From: Galaxea fascicularis
Taxonomy: Eukaryota; Cnidaria; Anthozoa; Scleractinia; Euphylliidae
DNA length: 64,000 nt
Reading direction: 5' to 3'
NCBI GenBank assembly: GCA_948470475.1
Contig: OX419342.1
Span: forward strand, 8,694,335-8,758,334
Shown here: one piece after another, positions 43,673 to 56,475 of the stretch
Numbering within the stretch: the stretch's first letter is position 1
Layout of the letters: every line of letters begins with the position of its first letter
Translations under genes and position numbers: made by a program
Notes under the pieces: model-generated
Told to the model about the DNA's origin: nothing
The model's input: the letters and a program-made list of their open reading frames with translations, nothing else
Databases searched by the model: none

Positions 43673-46600
43673 TCCGGCACAACAAGTACTGGCCCGTATA
43701 CAGCCGATAATATACTGGTATCTGTGGTGTGAGTGACCCATAAAATTAAAGATTAAACAACAGTTTTGCCTCGAACGCAGAAGCGGGAACAATGCTCGAA
43801 GCTGGTTTATTAGAAAATCTCAAATGGTAAGTTTCCTTTGGTTAATATCTTGTTATGGATCAAAGGGCACTTGCATGGCTAGAGGAAAATTTCTTTCTCC
43901 TTTGCAAAGATTCGTTACATGATATCAGCTACTTGGGATACGGATTCTCTCGAACGCAAATTTCACATCTGCCAGGTTCATTTCTCATGCAAATATGCAT
44001 GGTCCGTTCAGGTTTAACTTAAGATGTTACAAAAAGTTCCTTTCGTAGCAACTTGAATTGGAAACAACTCAAATGGAATTGACGAAATTTTCATGGCTTT
44101 AGATAAAATTTTGAGTTGGTTTAAAGAGTTAAACCAGTTACAAGGAGAGTTCATTATACTTTGAACGAAGATGCTTATTTTTTACTCATTACTGTCAGAA
44201 AGCTTTTCTTTGTCAGTTCAATTAACAAAGAAGTCTCATTGCGTTTATTAAATGTTTTGAGGCTTTAAAGTCAGTCAATAAAAGTAACGGTATAGTTTAG
44301 TTTCTTTAGTTGTTTCTTCCTTTTTAAATCACTGAAAAAGAATCAGTTTGTGGACTCATCATTGAAGAATAAACGCCGTAAGACATTATAAAATGAAAAC
44401 ATGTCTTCAATCTTAAAGCACTAATAAAGTATATCATTACTTGTCGCACGGGCACAAGGCTAGGTTCAGTTCTCATGCAATGTGCATGGTCCGTTCAGGT
44501 TTAACTCAAGATATTGCAAAAAGTTGGAAACAACTCAAATGGAATTGACGAAATTTTCATGGTTTTGGATAAAATTTTGAGTTGGTTTAAAGAGTTAAAC
44601 CAGTTACAAGGAGAGTTCATTATATTTTGAACAAAGATGTTTATTTTTTACTCATTACTGTCAGAAAGCTTTTCTTTGTCAGTTCAATTAACAAAGAAGT
44701 CTCATTGCGTTTATTAAATGTTTTGAGGCTTTAAAGTCAGTGAATGAAACGGTATAGTTTAGTTTCTTTAGTTGTTTCTTCCTTTTAAATCGCTGAAAAA
44801 GAATCGTTTGTGGACTCATCATTGAAGAATAAACGCCGAGAGACATTATAAAATGAAAACATGTGTCTTTAATCTTAAAGTGCTAATAAAGTATATCATA
44901 ATTTGTCGCACGGTCAGAAGGTCTAATTTTCGTGTTATCTTATTAAAAACGAAATGTAATCATCACCTTACCTTGACTATTATATATCCCTTTTATGCGA
45001 AACGCTTAATTTCAACAAAGTTTGCAGGTGATCAGATCGAAAACAAGAAGCGACGCAAAGTAAACAAGCAAAGGAAGTTCTAAAGAGATCATGCCCCAGT
45101 GGGGAGGAGGTGGGGGTGCGGGATTCTTCTGAATATTAAGTGACGGGGATGATCGCGGATGATCGGGGATCATCCAATGAGGGAAAAATCAAACTCCAAT
45201 AAAATCTCTTGGGCTTCCAACAAAACCCAAAAAAGTCCCTGGACAAAAGCTTAATCCCAAAACTATCCCTTGCAGAGTTTCTGATCCATAAATATTTCCA
45301 GAGAGGATGGCACTTTGTTCACAGAACTTCTCGAACACTACCCCCCGGGCACAACCACGAACCTTCCGATTGTTTAGGATACCCCCAAAAATCGCCACTT
45401 AAATCAAGCCACACCAAGAAATACTTGCCAAATTTCAGATCGGCGATTTTCTTTAAATTTGGATTTTTCGGTTAAAAGTAACGATCGAGATGGAGTCTCC
45501 AATGTAAAAAACAATTATTGAAAAAAATATATATTTATTAGCGGAGAAATGGCGGTCTTACGGTTTTGGCCGAAAGTAAAAATTACCCGTTTGATCGACA
45601 TTCTTAGTGCTGTTTTCTCGAATCAATTTGTTTGCTTGAAGAGGCCACTTTAAAGAGCTAAAACTCAAAGGGAATTTGTCCATTTGCCCTCAAATTTGGA
45701 CAGTGGCTAGATTAACATATAAACGACAAAAACATATCTGTGAATGTTTTAATTGGAAATATTTTTTCTCTGAGGGCGATTTTTGTACCATCAATTTACA
45801 TTTTTTTAATACAGTAACTTAATCAAAAATGTGCTATGACTAAATTTCACTGTAAAGGGGTATGGCAAAACGCAGACACGAATTTTTAGTACTTTGGGTC
45901 CAGAAACTGAGGAACAAATTAAATTAGCGAAAGACCAATTTCGCTTTGACTTGTGGCTTTGAAAAGGTGAAGCGGACGCTCGCAGTTAGAGATCGTGAAA
46001 AGTTCGACAATTCCTTTTATTTCAAATTTCTCTGTGTAGTTTGATAGCCAGCTCTATAACCTTTAATTTGATGTGGGGGCTAAAGTATCTACAGTTTCAA
46101 CCGGACGCGCTACATCGCTTGGACGCGAGACACCACTGAAGGTATACTGTAGCCTAACAAAACAGTCGGCATTACTCCTAATACACCTATATATATTTAG
46201 CCAAGTCTAAACGCGGAGCTCAACCGTTATTTCTTTGTTGGCATTTACAGAGATCAACTAATATCAATGTGAGAACTCTAGCCAGGACTCGCTCGACAAC
46301 TCCAATAAGGACTTCCTTATTGTGGTTGTATTTGTTTTTTTACCTTTTTGAGAAACAGCCACAACCGCCATTCAATCAAGTGCAAACACGCATTTTCGAA
46401 AATTCTTTCTGGCTCAAGGAGTACATGATTATCAGAATAAATTAAACGATTAACAAACGTTTGCCTCATCCCATTTGTATTACATTTAACTTAATATAAA
46501 TGGCATAAATCCCCAAATGTAGGTTATCAGAACCGGTTATGTGCTAGGTCTGTCCGCTACGGAAAAAGTTGCTCGAAATAGAAATTACATAGAAAGCATT

Positions 46601-46792
46601 ACCGACTTTCAATATAACTTTTGACTCCATTTTTTTTTAGTTAAATTCACTTTTGAACTCACTGCGTAATTATTTGGGATACGAAAGTCATGCCTCCAAC
46701 GACGCACAAACGGTCATCACTGACAGAAGTGAAGAAGGGAGTTTAAATATCGCGTAACAACTGAGTGTTGAAGCTAAAGGGTATATTTTTAT
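43673..46792. repeat. Large direct duplication, unit 1
   Basis: About 3.1 kb unit beginning near GGCACAACAAGTACTGGCCC and ending near AGGGTATATTTTTATG. It matches unit 2 (46796-49132) along nearly its whole length at roughly 85-95% by eye. It has an extra internal duplication: 43974-44450 is repeated at 44461-44900. No long ORF. Includes a MITE-family segment (about 45130-45470). Confidence 0.75.
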
Positions 46793-46795
46793 GAT

Positions 46796-49132
46796 CTGGC
46801 ACAACAAGTGCTGTCCCGTATACAGGAAAATTTCTTTCTCCTTTGTAAAGATTCGTTACATGATATCAGCTGCTTGGGATATAAGATTGTGCCGAACGCA
46901 AATTTCACATCTGCTAGGTTCAGTTCTCATACAATATGCACGGTCCGTTCAGGTTTAACTTAAGATGTTACAAAAAGTTCCCTTGGTAGCAATTTGAATT
47001 GGAAACAACTCAAATGGAATTGACGAAATTTTCATGGCTTTAGATAAAATTTTGAGTTGTTTAAAGAGTTAAACCAGTTACAAGGAGAGTTCATTATATT
47101 TTGAACGAAGATGTTTATTTTTTACTCATTACTGTCAGAAAGCTTTTCTTTGTCAGTTCAATAACAAAGAAGTCTCATTGCGTTTATTAAATGTTTTGAG
47201 GCTTTAAAGTCAGTGAATAAAAGTAACGGTATAGTTTAGTTTCTTTAGTTGTTTCTTCCTTTTTAAATCATTGAAAAAGAATCAGTTTGTGGACTTATCA
47301 TTATTGAAGAATAAACGCCGTGTGACATAAAATGAAAACATGTCTTCAATCTTAAAGCACTAATAAAGTATATCATTATTTGTCGCACGGGCACAAGGTC
47401 TAATTTTCGTGTTATCTTGAAAACGAGATGTATTCATCACCTTACTCGACATTTCTAACTGAAAAGTTATCTAATTCGGCTGACTATATATCGCTTTTAT
47501 GCGAAACGCTCATATAATTTCAACAAACTTTGCAGGTGATCAGATCGAGAACAAGAATCGACGCAAAGTAAACAAGCAAAGGAAGTTCTAAAGAGATCAT
47601 GTCCCAGTGGGGAGGAGGGAAGAAGGATTCCTCTGGATTTCAAGTGACGGGGATGATCGGGGATGATCGGGGATTATACAATGAGGGAAAAATCAAACTC
47701 CAATAAAATCTCTCAAGCTCCCAACAAAACCCAAAAAAGTCCCTGGACAAAAACGTAATCCCAAAACTATCCCTTGCGGAGTTTCTGATCCTTAAATATT
47801 TCCAGAGAGGATGGCACTTTGTTCAGAGAACTTCGCGGACACTACCCCTGGGCACAACCACGAACCTTCCAATTGTTTAGGATACCCCCAAAAATCGCTA
47901 CTTAAATCAAGCCACACCAAGAAATACTTGCCAAATTTCAGATCGACAATTTTCCTTAAATTTGGATTTTTCGGTTAAAAGTAATGATCGAAATGGGATC
48001 TCTAATGTAAAAAACAATTATGGAAAAAAATATTTATTGGCGGAGAAATGGCGGACCTACGTTTTTGGCTGGAAGTAAGAATTACTTGTTTGATTAACAT
48101 TCTTAGCGCTGTTTTCTCGAATCAATTTGTCTACTTGAAGAGGACAATTTGAAAAGCTAAAACTCAAACGGAATTTGTCCGTTAGCCATCAAATTTGGAC
48201 AGTGGCTATATTAACATAAACGACAAAACTGTTTCTGTGAATGTTTTGATTCGAAATATTTTTTTCTCTGAGAGCGACTTTTGTACGATCAATTTACATT
48301 TTTTCAATACAGTAACTTAAGCGAAAATGTGCTATAGCTAAATTTCACTGTAAAGGAGTATGGCAAAACGCAGACAGGAATTTTTAGTACTTTAGGTCCA
48401 GAAACTGAGGAACAAATTAAATTAGCGAGAGACAAAGTTCGCTTTGACTTGTAGCTTTGAAAAGGTGATTCGGACGCTCGCATTCAGAGGTCGTGAAAAA
48501 CTCGACAATTCCTTTTATTTCAAATTTCTTGATATAGTTTGATAGCCATCTCTATAAGCTTTAATTTGATATTGGGGCTTAGGTATCTACATCCAGTTTA
48601 AACCGGACGCGCTACATCGCTTGGACGGAAGACACCCCTGAAGGTATACGGTAGCCAAAGGAAACAGTCAGTATTACTCCTAATACACCTATATATATTT
48701 AGGCAAGTCAAACATACATTTTCGAAAATTCTTTCTGGCTCAAGGAGTACATGATTATCAGAATAAACGATTAACAAACTTTTGCCTCATCACAGTTGTA
48801 TCACATTTAACTTAATGTAAATGGCATAAATCCCTAAATGTAGGTTAACAGTCCTACTTTTAAATATCAACATCAGAACCGGTTATGTGCTAGGTCTGTC
48901 CGCTAAAATTGCTCGAAAATCGAAATTACATAGAAAGCATTACTGACTTTAAATATAACTGTTGACTCCATTTCTTTAGTTAAATTCACTTTTAAACTTA
49001 CTCAGTAATTATTTGGGATAAGAATGTCATACCTCCAACGACGCACAAACGGCCATCACTGACTCAAATGAAGAAGGAAGTTTAAATATCGCGTAACAAC
49101 TGAGTGTTGAAGTCAAAGGGTATATTTTTATG
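46796..49132. repeat. Large direct duplication, unit 2
   Basis: About 2.3 kb copy of unit 1, shorter because it lacks the extra internal repeat and a block (about 46210-46370) present in unit 1. Shared landmarks: AGATTCGTTACATGATATCA, GGAATTGACGAAATTTTCAT, CGCGCTACATCGCTTGGACG. Confidence 0.75.
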
Positions 49133-49170
49133 CCTTTAGAATATTAACTCTTTCTCTGTCCTTGTTACAG

Positions 49171-49284
49171 CTGCTGTTGTAAAAAGAAAAGTTAAAGAAG
49201 ACGTTAAAAATCCTGAGATCTTTTCTTGGCGGCGGCTTTCTGATCACTTAAATGAGGCAACAGGAAAATCGGTGTTATATCTGG
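49171..49284 (+). CDS. Candidate exon 2 of the antisense gene, function unknown
   Basis: 114-bp segment with a good polypyrimidine acceptor (CTGTCCTTGTTACAG) and donor CTGG|GTAGGT. Reads AVVKRKVKEDVKNPEIFSWR then RLSDHLNEATGKSVLYL. Phase 1 at both ends and compatible with the 31816-31972 exon. No domain recognised; later exons not found in the window. Confidence 0.4.
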
Positions 49285-49289
49285 GTAGG

Positions 49290-51260
49290 TCGATAATTAA
49301 TCCAAGGTCTTTGTCTCAAACTATACAATGGGCGCTGTAAACCTCACGTCTTTGATTGGTCTAGAGGAGTATAAAGGCAAGAATGACGACATGAGTCGTA
49401 GAAAATAGAAAAAACAATAAGGCCCCGTCCCACGTATCAGGCTATTTTGGAAAACGGAGATTTTTTTTCTCCGTCTTCGCCCTCCGTCTACACGTAAGCG
49501 AGGTTTTCGCTCAACAGCTGATGCCCGAGCCAACTGTTGAAGATGTATCAGTTGTTTGTAATTGACCCGAAACCAGCAGCGTGATAGATTGAGGTAACAT
49601 CATGCTGGGCGCGATTTTAAAACATCTTGTCTCCGTTTAGACTGATGAAGGCTTTATACTGCACTAACGCTATGGGGTATCGTTGCTAAGGACGTTTTTA
49701 GGGGTGGTATTTTGTGAAACACTGAGCCAGGGGCACCCGACGAGAAACGTCGATGAAATATCTGTTCGGGAGAGTGTACCCGTTCTAAGACTTTCGGATA
49801 ATGCATTGGCCAAAAAGCTACTGATTTCTTAACTGAAACCAGGGATGGATTTAGAGTAGTTCAAGTGATTTCCTGAAATGACTCAAATGTTTTCAAACGT
49901 GCGTTTCTTATTTCTATGGCTCTTTATTTTAGTTCAAGAAATCAATTATTCTTCTTGTTGTGCTGTTTATTACGAAATAAAACAAAGAGAACAGCGTTCC
50001 AGTTAGTTATTTCGTGGATTACACGGAAAACTCAGCCCTTCCCGAGCGAATTCGACGAGTCTCCGTGCGCGCACTTTCGTCCTATCTCTCGATACTTCCG
50101 AGAACAACGCGAAAAAAAGCGTAGGAACGACCGGAGAAAATTTGTACGCAGCGGGTGGGACTGGGTGTTATGTGAATCTTTTCACAAAGCACTTAAAACC
50201 CTCTTCGATTGGCCACAAACACTCACATTGTCTTGCAAACTACTCAGACTTGGTTGTGATTGGTTATCCAGGCCGCAAACTACCGTGAAACTACTGACAA
50301 TCGTATATAAAGAGAAGCCTCTCCCTGAGAGTCCCTTCGTGTGTTCTGTTCCGATGAGAGTTCATCGTTGACCTGCTACGGAGGAAGACAAGGGATTTTA
50401 ATTCATAAACCGGCTATGGTTCGAGGCGATCCAGTTTGTTGGAAAAAAAAATGGGCATGTTGCAAATTTTCCCTCTTTCCAACGAATGTTAACTTCTTTA
50501 ATTACCGACTTTAAGATACGAGGACGCAGTGGCTTTCACAACGCCGTAACCAAGGAAAGCCTCGACCTAGTCGGCTGGTTGAAAAATAATGTCTGATACT
50601 CAAATGTCGAAATGGTGGGACAGAAAGACTTTTATAGTTGTGTTCTGCTAAAGCGTTTTACTGTCCGTGTACACTGTCTGATACGATTTTAATTTTTTAA
50701 TATTCTACAAAGCTAAAATCGACCTTCCTGTTCGTGGAACACCAGTTACAGTATTTATTCTGATTCATTGTCGAAAAACAAACCAAAAATAAGACTAGAT
50801 TTATTAGATAGAAAGATAGGATTTGTTGACGATTGAAAATGAAAACAACGAACGGATTTAACGTTCAATGTTCTTCATGATTGTATTATGCAGGAATAAA
50901 GTAATAACTCGAGGAAATGAAAACAAATTAATGAAATTTTTGCGAAATATTTCAGATATTTAGCTGATTTCCTTTAATTGAAGATCTGCTCGAAGTGGCG
51001 ACGCTATCATCTCCGCTTGGGCTTGTTGACCCGTGGTATTCTTTTGCCTTAAAAAATGATGCCTTACCTTCAAAAAGGGATTAAAGTTCAAATATCAGTT
51101 GGCAAAATAGTGAAAAAAGGTTGTTCTACTTTATAAAATATAGCTAAGAACTCACGTTTTGTGCACAACGTCAAATCCACTCAGTACGCGTTCTCCAGAG
51201 AGCTCGAGACAGGGAGAAAACACCGCGCGCATGCGTCCTTCATTCTAAATTTCAAAATTC
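49290..51260. other. Intergenic or intronic; no gene supported
   Basis: Contains GCCCCGTCCCACGTATCAGG (about 49422), resembling a MITE end, and a 151-codon plus-strand frame (49916-50371) with low-complexity composition and internal sequence repeats that I do not accept as a gene. Confidence 0.35.
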
Positions 51261-51271
51261 ACTTCCGGCCG

Positions 51272-51524
51272 CATTCTCGTCCCCAGAGCCCTCGTTCCTT
51301 CTGGCCTGCGGCAGAGATCGAGAGCTCTGGCTGGTTCCAAACCACGAGGTCCGTGAATCACGGACTTCCGACTCTTCTACGCAAACTCAGAAGTTTGAAA
51401 CAATAGTGGTTGCTAACGGCTACAAAAATGCACCTTCACTGCGACTGCGCATATTTCCGAACTGGCCAGAGCTCTCGATTTCTGTCGCAGGCCAGAGGGA
51501 TCGTGAGCTCTGGGGACGATAATG
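51272..51524. mobile_element. Mutator-like MITE with 9-bp TSD
   Basis: TIRs CATTCTCGTCCCCAGAG and (inverted) CATTATCGTCCCCAGAG; flanked by TTCCGGCCG at 51263-51271 and 51525-51533. 253 bp, no coding. TSD length fits Mutator-like elements. Confidence 0.8.
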
Positions 51525-51767
51525 TTCCGGCCGCGTCTCGGAGCCACTGCGTCCTCGAATCTTAAAGTCTCTATTATCTGCTTTATGACGCTCTAGCTTA
51601 CCCTTTTAACCTTCCGTTATGATCAGCGGTAAACAAGATCAAATGCCCCGGCTCCGTATAAAACACAACAGATTATCCCATCTCTGGTAAGAGACGATTA
51701 ACCTTAGTTTCTCAAACGTGTCGAATTCCCCAAACAACGGCTAAATACGAGATATTGGGTACATTAA

Positions 51768-52485
51768 GGTATCAGCCAACCCAACGGAATCGTCTGCGCG
51801 CGGATCGTTCTAGCGCTCCTTGTTTGACCACAAACCCCCATAAACCGCAATTTTCTGAAAGCCGTGTAGTCATGCCTACAGCTAATCCCCTTTAAAAGGT
51901 AAAAAACTTTAATGGGCTTAAAAAAGGAGGAGGTTTTTGAAAAACTAAGTGTTTTCATTCATTAAGTTCCACGCTCACCAAAACAAACGGAAGAAAACGA
52001 TTAACACGGCTTTCATTTCTTCACACGTTTGCCTAAAAAACAATGTCTCAGATTTCTCGAAAGCGCACTCGTATTTTTACAAGCAAATATATTCGGGGAT
52101 GAAAAATTATTGCCACCGCCAGTGGAAAATAGGCTATAACTTTAAAATGAAGAGACAAATTAAAATTCGCAGACACGGTTTTGTAGGTGAGCTATCTGAC
52201 AACAATTTGACCAAATTTCAGCCAAATTGATCCAGGGGCTGCCGATTTGGAGTTCAAAATGCATGCACATCTCGCCTAAATTTTGATTTCGAGAAACAAG
52301 GATAAATAGAATTTCGACCATATTGGGATTAGCGTCAAGCAAAATTGTTTTCGCTCAATAACTTCCCGTACGAAAAACATTTTTTTTGTGGAATTTTTTT
52401 TAAATGAAAGCTACTCCCAAGATCTATCGAAACATATAGAAATCCAAAATCATGAAAAACGGTCAATTTTGGGTTGGCTGATACC
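51768..52485. mobile_element. Non-autonomous TTAA-inserting DNA transposon
   Basis: 718 bp with TIRs GGTATCAGCCAACCCAA and TTGGGTTGGCTGATACC, flanked by TTAA on both sides (51764-51767, 52486-52489). TTAA duplication is typical of piggyBac and Kolobok superfamilies. No transposase frame is visible. Confidence 0.8.
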
Positions 52486-52954
52486 TTAAAAGTACAAGGA
52501 CTCGTACCCATTGCTTAAAATTATCTCTGTCCTTCTTCGGGCTACCATGCATCGCACAACAATCTCTGAATAATACGACATTCCAAATTGCCAAAGTTCA
52601 ACTCCTCCAAAGGCATTATGGCGCACCACATATACATATGCCAACGCCAGCTATAAGCAACCAACATAAAACCAAGGCAATCTAGTAGTAACCACACCGA
52701 TAACAACAATGTGAATTTTTGCTTCCACTTCTACATAGAAGATGATAACTTGCATCAAGAAAGTCAAGCGCTTTTTTTTCAGGACATAAGTTAAAGAACG
52801 AAGTATATTCCCTTGTTCCACGGCATGGCTTAAAGAACTAAGTACATTTCATGAATAGTCGCTTGTTTCGTCTCATACCCAACACAAGAAAGTATATACA
52901 TTTGGCCAGCGCGCTTGGTTGGGGTTTTACTAAGTCTCCCACCGAAAACTTCAC

Positions 52955-54215
52955 GTGAGTTCACTGCGCTCTCGTGAGTCTAATCGTGTCCGATGGATCC
53001 ATTGGACTACGACGGACGCTATTTTTACGGTCACCGCTTTACCATGCATGGGATTTTTTCTGAGCAAGTATGCCACGAATAGACTTTCGGTGAATCCACT
53101 GGAGTACACTCTGTTTTTTATAAGAACATCTAAATTTAATTTGGAGCTGAGGCCGAAATTTTTCATATTTTTTGACGCAGTTTGAGGCTGAAAACGTTCT
53201 TAAGATGTTCCTAAACTACATGGTTGGTTTACTGGTACCACTGAGTACGACAACTTGAAGCTGAAAGAATATAAGGTCAACTACCATGATACTACTTCAG
53301 ACTTTGTTTCACCTGATGACTTTAATTTGATGTTGTTGAAGTTATTTTGGTGGAGTCATAAATAAGAACTGCTAATTCTGACAAACCGAGTTGTGTGTCA
53401 CCATTGTTAATGTTATACAAAACATGCCCTTGAATATTTTGGTTAATTCACATTTGTTACCTTGATTTCATGCTTGCCATTCAATATACAGATTAGCAAA
53501 ATAAAAACGTTCTTAATCGACTCTCAGCCCGAGGAATGTTCTTAATATCTTCTTAAAATTTTGGTTAACCTCAACATCGACGTTCTTATGAAAAAAAGGT
53601 TGTTATAAAAAAAAAACGGAGTGTACCTGGCATGGCATCCACTCGCGAACAATGGACCTACTGGACACCGATGGACGATACGCATGGGACTTTTTCAAGT
53701 CTTTTACGGATAGACTTCCGGTGACCCCACTGGAATCTACTCGTGACCGATGGATCCAGTGGACTCCGATGGACGATATTTTCGAGGCTCCTTCCTTGAC
53801 TAGCCTAAGATTACGGTAGACTTCCAGTGACTCCACTGTAAACTACTCGTGACCGATGGATCCAGTGGACCGACGGACGATATTTTCAACGACACCGCAT
53901 AACCAAACATGGGATTTTTTCTAAGAAAATAACGGATAGACTTCGAATGGCTCCATTGGAATCTACTCGTGACCGCTCGATCCAGTGGACTCCCATGGAC
54001 GATATTTTCAAGGACACTGCATCCCCAAGCATTGGATTCGGCTAAGTCATTCACAGATAGACTTCCGGTGACTCCACTGGAATCTACCCGTAACCAAGAG
54101 ATCCAGTGGACTCCCATGGACGATATTTTCAAGACACCGCATCATCAAGCATGAGGATTTTTGAAGTCTTCCACGAATAGACTTCCGGTGACTCCACTGG
54201 AATCTGCTCGTCACC
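52955..54215. repeat. ~120-bp hairpin-bearing tandem satellite
   Basis: About five units start near 53720, 53826, 53945, 54066 and 54186 (spacing about 106-121 bp). Each contains TCCACTGGA then, about 15 bp later, TCCAGTGGA, able to form a 9-bp stem, followed by GATGGACGATATTTTC-type sequence and ACGGATAGACTTCCGGTGAC. Degenerate units lie at about 53640 and 52970. Open frames here are repeat artefacts. Confidence 0.75.
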
Positions 54216-55052
54216 GTTAGTTACCAGAGTGTCCCTTTCTATTTTCACCACTAGACTTCCGGTTTTCCAATGGAACTAGAGTCTAGTCGTGTGTATTGGA
54301 CAACAGTCAAATATACCGAATTACTCTAATTATTTTACCACAATTAAATTACAGAAGCTCTCTTGATTTAGAGAAAATGATGAATCTAATTATTGTTAAA
54401 TAAAAAAACAGTTACTATAATATAAACCATGACTTATGTACCAAAGCTAACCTATTCTTTCCTCAGAAACTGGCGTAAGCAAAACTTTCCCGGTTCAGCA
54501 TAACAAGTTTATTAAACATTAACGAACAGAAACAACCAGCCTCACTAAAAAAAAGCTACGCCGTATGCTAATCTTACCCGTCCTATTTCACAAATTTTCT
54601 AGAGCTCACTTTCGTTTCGTTACAGCGGTAGCCCTTTCTTGCAAATAGAAATCTCCTTTGCACGACTCCTTCAAAATTTTTTTAAATGTTCTGTTTGTTA
54701 AAGCGTTCTTTAGTATATTTTTAAATCATTCTGCAAAACTGACCCGCTCGGTCTAGATGTTTTTCCCTATTAACAAGTATGTGCGACTGGCAGTTTCACA
54801 TAGCTAGAGCAATACCAAAATCACAATCTTTGAAAGCATTTGACGCCTGTCAACTAGTTTATGTGAGAAGGATAACATTTGTCGATCAACTAAAGTCTCT
54901 AATAGTTTTGATTTTTACCCAAAGCTGTGTCATGGTGCAATGGAGGAAGCTCTTCCTCCTTATAGGAGGGCAAACGTTTCTTAAATGAACGTGAAACATA
55001 TAACGGTAACAAGCTTATTTGCTTATAGAAGTAACATAACTAAGTGGAATAC

Positions 55053-55352
55053 GATCGTCCGGGTGATTAAGTATTCCTGAGAAGGACTGTTTTGGTGACA
55101 TTGACTGACGTTTCGACAGCCTGAGCGGAAATCATCATCAAGTGATTTGTGTAACGTCAGTAGATGGTATAAACACTCTGGGCATTGATGTGATTGGTCA
55201 ACGAAGTCGTGATGTTATTGGTCGACTGTCAGTTAAGTCTAGTTGCCATTGGCTGTGAAGACTGTACACAGTTATTGGTGCGTTTCGATTCGTTAGTCTA
55301 ATGTGTGTACGTGTATTGTTAGTAAAATTAGTCGGTCTCTTGTTTGTCTGTT
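55053..55352 (-). mobile_element. Penelope-type terminal repeat, copy B
   Basis: Reverse-complement copy of the 34.8-35.1 kb sequence. Carries a hammerhead-like core on the minus strand: TTGATGA, GATTTCCGCTCAGG, GTC, GAAAC (55110-55114) and GTCAGTCA. It retains GAAAC, which copy A has lost. Confidence 0.6.
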
Positions 55353-56304
55353 GTCTGTTGTAAAGAAGTAAGATATAAGTTCAGAGCCAAAATGTTCCCT
55401 TCGTCATCATTTGTGGAGAAAAAAAGGCAACATTTGGGAGTGCCTGCAACAAAGTTCCAGTAAACTTCATAACCGGCGACGGCCTGCTGCACTCGGGGCA
55501 CGTGTATTCAGCTCTCTGTAGACTCTTTATTTATATTTATTTCTTTATTTAGCTTCGCCTAACTAGAATACAATCTATATACATGAAAACATAAAAATTA
55601 TTAGGCAGGGAGACCACTACAGCCTAACCAATTACAGTGGATCCCTCGTTAATTAAAAAAACAAAACAAAAGAATGCTAGGATTTCTCCTCTTCAGTTAA
55701 ATCTTTTATTGTATAGAAAACATCAGTGAGTTCTAGCCCAAGAACGTCTGCGTTCTGCACTTTAAAAAATCGTTGTTCAGCCCAGTCGACTCCCCAAGAA
55801 TCCATGAACCGTAAGCATTCGCTGTTGAAGTTGGTCAACACAACCGCATGGCCAGAAGTACGGGCATTGGGAGGACGGGCTGTTATGTCGATTTTCTTCT
55901 TTGTCAAAGTGCCGGTTGGGTTACTCTTGAAGAAATTGCCAAAACTATTCCACTCATCGTCGGTGAGCCTAAATCATGTTACCACTGGCCGTTTCACAAT
56001 AATTGCTTTCATAGCACCCGTGCGATCAACTCCATCGCAAAGTAAACGGTACTTCGGGCACATTTCCTGCAGCACAAGGAGGGTGTTGGCACCTTTAGTT
56101 CCAAAACGGTTGATAAATTCCTCTCTTAATTTGTAGAAATCTGGATATCCGTCTTCACGACCAAGAATTCGTCTCATGGACAAATCAAGAACGGCAGCCG
56201 ATGCATTCGCGTAGCAAATACCTCCTTCTTGCTTCTTTGTTCTAATGCCAGTGGGGTGTGTCGAAAACGAAGACCCAAAAACCAAGACCGAAGACCGAAG
56301 ACCC

Positions 56305-56475
56305 ACTGGTCTAATACGAAGACCCACTGGTCTAAAACGAAGACCCTGTGGTCTAAAACGAAGACCCACTGGTCTAAAACGAAGACCCTGTGGTCTAAAA
56401 CGAAGACCCACTGGTCTAAAACGAAGACCCACTGGTCTAAAACGAAGACCCTGTGATCTAAAACGAAGACCCACC
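56305..56475 (+). repeat. 21-bp minisatellite, left arm, 8 units
   Basis: Units GGTCTAAAACGAAGACCC preceded alternately by ACT or TGT. The unit holds GGTCT...AGACC, itself a small inverted repeat. Because 21 is a multiple of 3 the array stays open in several frames; these are not genes. Confidence 0.9.

Noticed and set aside
49916..50371. 151-codon plus-strand frame followed by a TATATAA box near 50304
   Set aside because: No recognisable domain, repetitive composition at its end, and a TATA-like string alone is weak evidence in AT-rich DNA.
53603..54132. 110-codon minus-strand frame with internal repeats
   Set aside because: It is a by-product of the ~120-bp satellite.
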